NCBI GenBank assembly: GCA_016926255.1
Contig: JAFGOY010000033.1
Location: 186,001-250,000, forward strand
From: Anaerolineae bacterium
Lineage (GTDB): Bacteria > Chloroflexota > Anaerolineae > Aggregatilineales > UBA3940
Length of the DNA: 64,000 nucleotides
Direction: 5' to 3'
This document shows positions 38,264-44,548 of this stretch, in pieces. Below the pieces are notes generated by a model. That model did not search any database. It was not told the origin of the DNA and saw nothing but the letters and a program-made list of their open reading frames with translations. The position numbers and the translations under genes are program-made. The first letter of the stretch is position 1. Each line of letters starts with the position of its first letter.

Positions 38264-39664
38264 ATGAGTGTTTTCAATGGCAAACGGCTGACCAATGCGA
38301 CCTTCAAGCTGGATGTGGAGCGGATGCGGCGCGGCTGGTATTCCGATAAATATTTCGAAAATATTGGCCATATGCTGGCCGTGCTCAATGAAAAAGGCTA
38401 TACGTTCACCGGGGGAAGTCCCCGTCTGCCCGATTCTAAGATCAAGAGCATACCGGTCGGCGATACCGAAGTCGAGATTCAGTGGTTCACCCGTCGTCAG
38501 CCCTACGCGCTCGTCGCCGGAGTCGACAAAGCCCTCTCGATGATCGCCTACTGCGCGGGTGCTTTCGACTCTGCCGGGCGATTCCAGTCGGCCTGGGAAA
38601 ACCTCGAAGTCGAAGCGGTGCAGGATGGCGTATTTGCCGATTATGACGGCGATCCCCGAAATGTCCGGCCTGTTCTCCGTGTTCGCGGAATCTATCGCCA
38701 TTTCGCGGTGCTTGAGACGCCAACCCTCGGCATTCTTTCCCGCGCCAGCCGCATCGCGACCAATGTCTACAACACGTTGAAGGCCGCGCGCGGCAAGCCG
38801 ATTTTGTTCTTCCCCGCCCGGTTTGATGTCCACGAGGTGCAGGCCGCCGATGGCTATGCCTACGATATTGCCGTCAATCGCTACAATCTCGATTTTCACG
38901 GGCAGGTCAAGAGTTTCGTCAGCACCGACGCCCAGGGCGACTGGTGGGGCGGATTCGGCGGTGGAACCGTCCCCCATTCGGTGATTGCCTGTTTCCTGGC
39001 GAATACCACCGAGGCTATGCTCTGCTTTGCCGATACCCAGCCTCCCGAAGTGCCCCGCATTGCCCTGGTCGATTTCAACAACGATTCGGTCGGAACGTCC
39101 CTCAGAGTCCTGAAAGCTATGTTTGCCCGTTTCCGCGAATTGAAGCAGGCCGGTTCCGATGTGGAAGCCGAGAAGTTCCGGCTCTACGGCGTCCGGCTCG
39201 ATACCAGCGGCAGCATGCGCGATGCGTCACTCGACCCCATCGGCGCCCCGGCCCTCGATCTGGGTGTCAATCCCCGACTGGTCGTCGCAGTGCGCCAGGC
39301 GCTCGACAGCGCCTGGGAAAGTTGGGATATCCCGGCTGATCTGGAAGAAGAGGCGAAAAGCTACTGCCGTGAGGTTAAAATTGTGGTCAGCGGTGGGTTC
39401 AACCCGGAGAAGATCGAGCGATTTGAACGCCTCGGCGTTCCGGCTGATATCTATGGAGTGGGGTCGAGTCTGATGGCGAATGACGATGCGACCAATACCG
39501 ATTTCACCGCCGATGTCGTCCGTGTGAAAGTCAACAATGACTGGATCGACATGGGTAAAATTGGCCGCGTCGCCTGTGATAATCCCGATCTTGAGCCTGT
39601 CCTGCACGATTACGCTGAACGCGAAGACTGCTGCGCCGACTCGGATGCCAACTCAGGGCGCTGA
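38264..39664 (+). CDS. pncB: nicotinate phosphoribosyltransferase
   Basis: A 466-residue enzyme making nicotinate mononucleotide from nicotinate and PRPP, the first step of NAD salvage by the Preiss-Handler route. The phosphorylated His loop is GGGTVPHSVI and the PRPP side is YGVRLDTSGSMRD; IVVSGGFNPEKIERF forms the product site. GAGG lies nine bases before the ATG. It is probably in one unit with nrtR. The acidic C-terminus with two Cys (REDCCADSD) is unusual but short. The downstream gap is filled by palindromic repeats. Confidence 0.93.
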   Translation: MSVFNGKRLTNATFKLDVERMRRGWYSDKYFENIGHMLAVLNEKGYTFTGGSPRLPDSKIKSIPVGDTEVEIQWFTRRQPYALVAGVDKALSMIAYCAGAFDSAGRFQSAWENLEVEAVQDGVFADYDGDPRNVRPVLRVRGIYRHFAVLETPTLGILSRASRIATNVYNTLKAARGKPILFFPARFDVHEVQAADGYAYDIAVNRYNLDFHGQVKSFVSTDAQGDWWGGFGGGTVPHSVIACFLANTTEAMLCFADTQPPEVPRIALVDFNNDSVGTSLRVLKAMFARFRELKQAGSDVEAEKFRLYGVRLDTSGSMRDASLDPIGAPALDLGVNPRLVVAVRQALDSAWESWDIPADLEEEAKSYCREVKIVVSGGFNPEKIERFERLGVPADIYGVGSSLMANDDATNTDFTADVVRVKVNNDWIDMGKIGRVACDNPDLEPVLHDYAEREDCCADSDANSGR

Positions 39665-39716
39665 TCCCGGCAAAAGCAGGCAGATAACCCGGTGAACAAA
39701 TCGTGTCAAAGCAGGA

Positions 39717-39943
39717 CCAACCCTGATCGTCCCCTGTGGGGGAGATGGCGAACCTCCGGTTCGTTATCGGGGGTGGACGTTTTGGCGTAGCCAAAACTCC
39801 CAGTAATCCGCCGCAGGCGGATTGACGATGGGCCGTAGGCCCAGAGGGGGTGATTCTTCACGCGCAGAGTCGGGTGATTCATGATCGCCCCCAAGTCTGG
39901 GGGAGATGGACGACGAAGTCGGCCAGAGGGGGTTGATCTTCAC
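39717..39943. repeat. array of palindromic repeat modules after pncB
   Basis: 227 bp with no gene except a few bases of the convergent lipoprotein gene. There are at least four perfect hairpins: CGAACC/GGTTCG (39749-39763), TTTTGGC/GCCAAAA (39780-39796, loop GTA), AATCCGCC/GGCGGATT (39805-39823, loop GCA) and TGGGCC/GGCCCA (39829-39843, loop GTA). GGGGGAGATGG occurs twice (about 39737 and 39899) and AGAGGGGGT twice. The module start CCAACCCTGATC recurs at 44386. Confidence 0.8.
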
Positions 39944-40833
39944 CAATCAACCTTCACTCTTTTCCCATCAATCCACCGATACACATACACCGGCGCATCG
40001 ATCCGCCGCCCGTCCGCGCCAAACTGTAGATCACTTGCAGGCGTATTTTCGACATTCCCGCCTACCGACTCGACCGCCATCTTGATTGCCAGCCACGTCG
40101 CCTGATAGGCATTGATCGCCAGTGGCCCCGCACCGATCCCCAGGTTGCCTTCCTCATATCCGGCTGTGAATGTTTCCAGCGTTTCCGGCGTCAGGAACGC
40201 CTCGCTTGAATCCTGCGGGTATGCCGACCCGGTTACATACGCCGCCCCGTCTATCTGATCGCCCACCAGCGCTGCGAACTGCCCCAGCCCATACCCCGGC
40301 CCGCCGATCACTTGTCTGTCATTGGCTTCGAGAATGGCATCTAACTGGCTGGCCTCCTCGATCACATCCCCCGCTGCCTCGATATTCAGCGTGAAGACTG
40401 CTTCCTGTTCCTGTACCGCCGTCCGTAATTCCCCCAGCGACGGGGCGAGGTTGTACACCCCCGGCGCATTCTCTATGTCACCCGTTGTGAACGTGATCAG
40501 TGGCAGCCCTGCTGCCTCATAGATCGGCTGCGCGGTGAGTGTCGTTTCTTCCCGCCAGTGCCCGATCACGGCGACCACGTCCGGGTCGAGTGCCAGCTTT
40601 TTGGCCTGTTCGATGGCCTTGTCCGGGTCGCCGCCGTCGTCATAAGCCACCAGTTCGACCGCCAATCCGCTCCCCGCGCTTTCTGCCGCGTACTCCCTGA
40701 TCGCCAGCCGCGCTGCCGGGATTACGTCGTAGCCGATCTCCCGGTAGCGTCCCTCGAACGGCGCGACCAACCCGATCTTGACGATCTCCGGCGTTGTCCT
40801 GATGCACCCTGTCAGGGAAACGATCAGCAGCAT
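39940..40833 (-). CDS. periplasmic-binding-protein-like lipoprotein (Leu/Ile/Val-type), orphan
   Basis: A 297-residue type I periplasmic binding fold protein of the branched-chain amino-acid family. Motifs are VKIGLVAPFEGRYREIG, AYDDGGDPDKAIEQAKKL and VAVIGHWREETTLT. A short signal ends in LTGC (lipobox Cys about 10 from the ATG at 40833). The signal lacks the usual basic start, and the frame continues open for 96 more codons into the hairpin array upstream. No Shine-Dalgarno is seen, so the true start is uncertain. No permease or ATPase gene is nearby, so it is an orphan sensor or receptor. The ligand is unknown. Confidence 0.75.
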   Translation of the reverse strand: MLLIVSLTGCIRTTPEIVKIGLVAPFEGRYREIGYDVIPAARLAIREYAAESAGSGLAVELVAYDDGGDPDKAIEQAKKLALDPDVVAVIGHWREETTLTAQPIYEAAGLPLITFTTGDIENAPGVYNLAPSLGELRTAVQEQEAVFTLNIEAAGDVIEEASQLDAILEANDRQVIGGPGYGLGQFAALVGDQIDGAAYVTGSAYPQDSSEAFLTPETLETFTAGYEEGNLGIGAGPLAINAYQATWLAIKMAVESVGGNVENTPASDLQFGADGRRIDAPVYVYRWIDGKRVKVDW

Positions 40834-40850
40834 ACAGTATACAAGTGTGG

Positions 40851-41036
40851 GGGCGCAGCGTGCTGCGCCCGGAAGTCGCCGAAAGCGACGGCGCGACCGC
40901 AGGTCGCGGATTGTAGCCTGGGGCTTTAGCCCCAGGAACCGGGGCTCCAGCTTCGGTAAACCCCAACATTCCGCTCCCGCCCCCTTGAGGGGGAGGGGGC
41001 AGCCGTTTTGCGGCTGCTGGGAGGGGGTGAAAACGT
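40851..41036. repeat. tandem hairpin array between mltG and the lipoprotein gene
   Basis: Perfect hairpins in a row: GGGCGCAG/CTGCGCCC (40851-40870), GTCGC/GCGAC (40875-40889), GCGACC/GGTCGC (40893-40907, loop GCA), CCTGGGGCT/AGCCCCAGG (40917-40936), and GCAGCCG/CGGCTGC (40999-41017) inside a C-run/G-run frame (40978-41036). TTGTAGCCTGGGGCT at 40911 is one of three copies in the window. Confidence 0.85.
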
Positions 41037-41044
41037 CGTTGTCT

Positions 41045-42253
41045 TTACGGGCATGCATTGTTGAGATGCTCTTCGAATGTCTCCGCGAATACGTGCCGAC
41101 CGCTCCCGTCGCACGCCGCACGGAAATAGAAATAGGTTGTCTCCGCCGGGTAGATCACCGCCTGTATTGACGACAGCCCTGGGTTGGCTATCGGACCCGG
41201 CGGCAGTCCCTCGTGGAGATACAGATTGTATGCCGAGTCGACCGTGTAATAATCATCCTGAGTCAGGTTCAGATTCCACCACTCGCCGCTGTCGTACTGG
41301 TAGCCCATGGCGTACTGCACGGTTGGATCGGCTTCCAGTTTCATCCCACTTGCCAACCGGTTTAAGTACACGCTTGCTATCGTTGGGCGTTCTTCGGCGA
41401 CTGCAGCTTCTCGTTCCACAATCGACGCCACCGTCACTACCTCGAACATTGTAAAGCCCTGCCCGGCTGCGTCGGCCCGCATTTGCATCGTCACCTGCCG
41501 GTCGAAGTTTTCGATCATCCGCGTCACCAGGTCAGCCGCCGTTGCGTCGATGGTCAGGCGGTAGGTGTCGGGGAAGAGATAGCCTTCCAGTGTTACATTG
41601 GCCGGCAGATCGGTCCGAACCGGCGAATCGGCGGGGAGCGCGTTGGCGTTTACCGTCACCGCCAGGAACTCCGCGCCGGTAAACGGCAAAGTCCCCTCCT
41701 GGTCGATCCAATCTGCGATCTGCTCCCGCCGCCATCCTTCCGTGATCCTGACCGTGATCTCCGGTGGCTGCGCGTCGGTGAGTGTCGTTGCGATTTCGGA
41801 GATGGTCATGCTCGCCGAAAGTTCGTAGAACCCGGCCTCCAGTTGAACGTCCAGCCCATAGTAGCGCAGGTAGTTACGAAACAGGTCTGCATCGCTGATC
41901 AGGTTTTTGGCCGCCAGTTGTTCACTGATCTGGCCCGCCGATTCGCCGCTTACGATTTCGAACTGTTGGAGCGTTTCGTCGTTGCTAACCGGGGTATTGA
42001 GTGCCTCCTCGTTCAACGATAGGTAGCCGCCCAATGCCATTGCTTCCAATGCGCCCAGGTCCGGGTTGATTGGCAGATCGAGCGGCACGCTGGCCGTCTG
42101 CCCGCTCTGGTTGAATGTCCTGACCAGCAGCGCCCCGGAAACGCCGAGCAGCCCGACGACGATACAGAGGATCAGCAGCCGCACGGCGATCTGTGCGGCG
42201 CTCAGCGGTTTACGGGATGTCTCTGAACGCTTCGAGTGGCTGTCCCGGTTCAT
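41045..42253 (-). CDS. mltG: endolytic transglycosylase MltG
   Basis: A 402-residue membrane-anchored enzyme (single helix about 22-44) of the YceG/MltG family, which cleaves nascent peptidoglycan strands and terminates glycan growth. LEGYLFPDTYRL, the catalytic-Glu motif VASIVEREA, and DSAYNLYLHEGLPPGPIANPGL are conserved. A LysM-like subdomain precedes it (about 95-150). It overlaps ruvX by 44 nt, an unusually long overlap for a start at ATG 42253, but no nearer downstream Met exists before the membrane helix. This implies a working peptidoglycan wall. It is part of a three-gene overlapping operon. Confidence 0.92.
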   Translation of the reverse strand: MNRDSHSKRSETSRKPLSAAQIAVRLLILCIVVGLLGVSGALLVRTFNQSGQTASVPLDLPINPDLGALEAMALGGYLSLNEEALNTPVSNDETLQQFEIVSGESAGQISEQLAAKNLISDADLFRNYLRYYGLDVQLEAGFYELSASMTISEIATTLTDAQPPEITVRITEGWRREQIADWIDQEGTLPFTGAEFLAVTVNANALPADSPVRTDLPANVTLEGYLFPDTYRLTIDATAADLVTRMIENFDRQVTMQMRADAAGQGFTMFEVVTVASIVEREAAVAEERPTIASVYLNRLASGMKLEADPTVQYAMGYQYDSGEWWNLNLTQDDYYTVDSAYNLYLHEGLPPGPIANPGLSSIQAVIYPAETTYFYFRAACDGSGRHVFAETFEEHLNNACP

Positions 42254-42686
42254 AGTCGTTGCCTCCTGCTGTTTCCAGGTACTCCTGAAGAATCACCGCC
42301 GCCGCCAGATCGTCGACCGGCTGCCCGCGTTTTCCAGGTTGGCGTGTCTTCTTTCGTGGCCTGAGTTCCTTTGCGCTCTCCGATGAGTAGCTCTCATCCC
42401 AGAACACAATCGGCGTTGTGATCGTCTCTCCCAGTTTCCTTGCCCATTCTAGGACCTTCACTGCCTGTGGCCCCGGTCTGCCTTCCGAGTCGGTTGGTAG
42501 CCCGACGACGATCTTGGTAATCTGTTCCTCATCGAGAATCGCCCGGATCGTTTTTATCACTGTGTCCGGTTCTGTGGCCTGGATAATGCTGTGCGGGCTG
42601 GCGAACAACCCGAATGGATCGCTCAGTGCGATCCCGATCCGTGCTTCGCCGTAGTCGATCCCCATCACCCGCCTGAACGCTGTCAC
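42210..42686 (-). CDS. ruvX: Holliday-junction resolvase-like RuvX/YqgF
   Basis: A 158-residue RNase H-fold protein. Acidic site residues are in GIDYGEARIGIAL, FWDESYSS and VDDLAAAVILQEYL. The family is implicated in 16S rRNA 5' end maturation and in resolving junctions. Its length is normal, with a C-terminal tail. It overlaps the preceding gp47-like gene by 4 nt and mltG by 44 nt. The association of ruvX with mltG is common in bacteria and supports both calls. Confidence 0.93.
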   Translation of the reverse strand: MTAFRRVMGIDYGEARIGIALSDPFGLFASPHSIIQATEPDTVIKTIRAILDEEQITKIVVGLPTDSEGRPGPQAVKVLEWARKLGETITTPIVFWDESYSSESAKELRPRKKTRQPGKRGQPVDDLAAAVILQEYLETAGGNDYEPGQPLEAFRDIP

Positions 42687-44215
42687 GGCTCACCGCCGAT
42701 CACCTCGACCTGGATTCTCAGCGGCAGTGTTGGTACGGCGGGCCAGAACCCCGGCCACACTTCGATATCTGCCGGTTGAGTCAGGGCCAGTTCCCGTTCC
42801 AGCCGCACCTGCGCCTCGCTGATCCGCGCTCCCCGGATCAGGTCTTTGATCCGGTTTTCGTCGATGCTGGTCGAAACGTCTCCCGCTCCCTGCATGATGA
42901 ACGTCACCCGCCGGTCGGCGTCCACCGAAATGACCTCGCCAAGCCGGAAGACCAGCGACCCATAGCTGATCTGGTAGCCCTCACCAACCTTGTCCGCCAG
43001 TTCATCATAGACGATTTCCCGCGCGCGCCGCTCGTCGATTGCCACGCCCTGCACGGTCACCCGCATCGTCAGGCTGACGGTATCGGTTGGTTCATTGATA
43101 TATCCGGTGAACGTTTCGGAATGGGTCAAAACCACCGACAGTGATTCAATCGGCAGGAACTCGGTATCGATCAGCAGCCCGGTTTGCATTTCGGCGTATG
43201 CTCGCTGTAATAACTGCTGGGTCAGGAGCGCCCGCACCCGGTTGTAATCCTCTTCTGAGATTGCCCTGACCTCCATCGAGTCGCCCCCGCGCGTCGTTTC
43301 CGGGTTGGTGACCCCTACCCGTGTCGACAGTGGCCCTTCGACCTCGTTGATCCGGCTGCTGGGCAGGTTGCCTTCGAAACCTGCTTCAATCGCCTCGACC
43401 GGCACTTCGACCGTCTCACCGACTTTCCCGGCCAGCGTTGTATCGATCAATGTGACGAACCGCACCGGCTGTGCGGCGCTCGTCCGTACGATGGTTCCGG
43501 CGGGGATCGTTACCTGTTCGGGGACGAGGTTTGTAAAATTGACGATCCCCCTTGCCTTTTGCGAAGCCTGTAACACGCTTCCGGTTGATTCCACCGTCGC
43601 TGATCCCTCGACTTCCGTCCCGATGATCCGTGCTGGTATCACCCCCTGTTCGGTATTGAGCGTCTCGGCTTCCGGATCGGCGGTCACCGTGATCGTAGCC
43701 GTCACCTGGTTTGCCGCCGGGGATATCCGCACCGTTGCGCCCGGTAAGACAATCGACGCTCCGGCCAGCAGCAGGATGATTGTCAGGCCAAACACACCGA
43801 ACGCTCCTGCCCGTTGAAGTTCAGGTCTGATCCGGCGATTCTCCGGGTGAAGCCGTGTTCCCCCTTCGACCAGATCGGCATCGAGTTTTGTCGGCTGCGC
43901 TTTTCTCGGCACCCTCAATCGTGCTTTTGCCGTTCGCCAGTACCGCCTGCGGCTCGCTTCGATGCTGGGAAAGCATGGGATCCCTACTTCTTTTGCGTTG
44001 TCGGTGACGATTGGATCGCGTGTGATCAGCGCGACCTGTGCCCGCCGTCGCGTGATCTCCCGTTGCAGCAGCCGCATATCGACCTTGTTGCGCAGGATCG
44101 GGTGACGTGCGTCAGGGAAAACCAGCAGGACGCGCGGAACACGCACCCAGCCCAGCCGATCCCGCACTGTGTCGATGTCGTCATGCGGTTCCAGTTGTAT
44201 GATTTGTTCTTTCAC
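42683..44215 (-). CDS. membrane-anchored baseplate J/gp47-like protein
   Basis: A 510-residue protein. The N-terminal 130 residues are cytoplasmic and alpha/beta (RVLLVFPDARHPILR, then a basic region), followed by one transmembrane helix (about 138-158) and an extracytoplasmic part of about 350 residues. That part is rich in strands, and RGIVNFTNLVPEQVTIPAGTIVRT is typical of the baseplate J/gp47 domain. These proteins occur outside phage context in Chloroflexota, where they are annotated by similarity only. It leads the gp47-ruvX-mltG operon, so a role at the cell envelope is likely. The exact function is unknown. Confidence 0.6.
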   Translation of the reverse strand: MKEQIIQLEPHDDIDTVRDRLGWVRVPRVLLVFPDARHPILRNKVDMRLLQREITRRRAQVALITRDPIVTDNAKEVGIPCFPSIEASRRRYWRTAKARLRVPRKAQPTKLDADLVEGGTRLHPENRRIRPELQRAGAFGVFGLTIILLLAGASIVLPGATVRISPAANQVTATITVTADPEAETLNTEQGVIPARIIGTEVEGSATVESTGSVLQASQKARGIVNFTNLVPEQVTIPAGTIVRTSAAQPVRFVTLIDTTLAGKVGETVEVPVEAIEAGFEGNLPSSRINEVEGPLSTRVGVTNPETTRGGDSMEVRAISEEDYNRVRALLTQQLLQRAYAEMQTGLLIDTEFLPIESLSVVLTHSETFTGYINEPTDTVSLTMRVTVQGVAIDERRAREIVYDELADKVGEGYQISYGSLVFRLGEVISVDADRRVTFIMQGAGDVSTSIDENRIKDLIRGARISEAQVRLERELALTQPADIEVWPGFWPAVPTLPLRIQVEVIGGEP

Positions 44216-44354
44216 CGCTTATCTCTATCCACTGACCGGGGTAGGGCAAAATGCAATATCACGAAACTTTCGCCCAGGGTTAACCAACGGTCGACCTATC
44301 TATCACGATAGTTTGTTGAACTGATCGCAAACCCCGATGCCGTCTCATATTTTT

Positions 44355-44428
44355 AGCCCGGTGCTTTAGCGCCGGGATAGATGATCCAACCCTGATCACC
44401 CCCTGTGGGGGTAGGGCCAGCGGGGGTG
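44355..44428. repeat. repeat modules after alaS (first block)
   Basis: Contains a CCCGGTGC/GCGCCGGG palindrome around 44357-44375 and then CCAACCCTGATC followed by CCCCCTGTGGGGG and a final CGGGGGTG. The second part repeats the start of the array at 39717. The rest of the 333-bp gap 44216-44548 shows no gene. Confidence 0.65.
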
Positions 44429-44466
44429 CTACACCACGCATAAAATCGAAAGCTGCGTTCCAATTA

Positions 44467-44517
44467 CCTGCCCCCTGAAAGGGGGAAGTGGCGAACCGCA
44501 GGTTCGTCGAAGGGGGT
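44467..44517. repeat. 51-bp palindromic repeat, copy downstream of alaS
   Basis: The module is a C-run arm, a G-run, GTGGCGAACC-GCA-GGTTCG hairpin and closing AGGGGGT. It is identical to the copy at 47353-47403 except one base in the hairpin loop (GCA here, GTA there). Same orientation, on the other side of alaS. Confidence 0.9.
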
Positions 44518-44548
44518 TGGAGGCTCTATTCACGAATGAAACGCAATA

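Noticed and set aside
39717-39943. CRISPR array in the pncB downstream gap
   Set aside because: The repeated units are palindromes of differing sequence without constant-length spacers, and no cas genes are present.
40834-41121. Long upstream frame extension of the binding lipoprotein
   Set aside because: The added 96 residues are translations of the palindromic repeat array, overlap mltG and show no protein-like pattern. Only the ATG at 40833 gives a lipobox near the start, though this start is not certain.
42683-44215. Prophage remnant suggested by the baseplate J/gp47 domain
   Set aside because: No other phage genes are nearby, and the protein has a transmembrane helix and is coupled to housekeeping ruvX and mltG.
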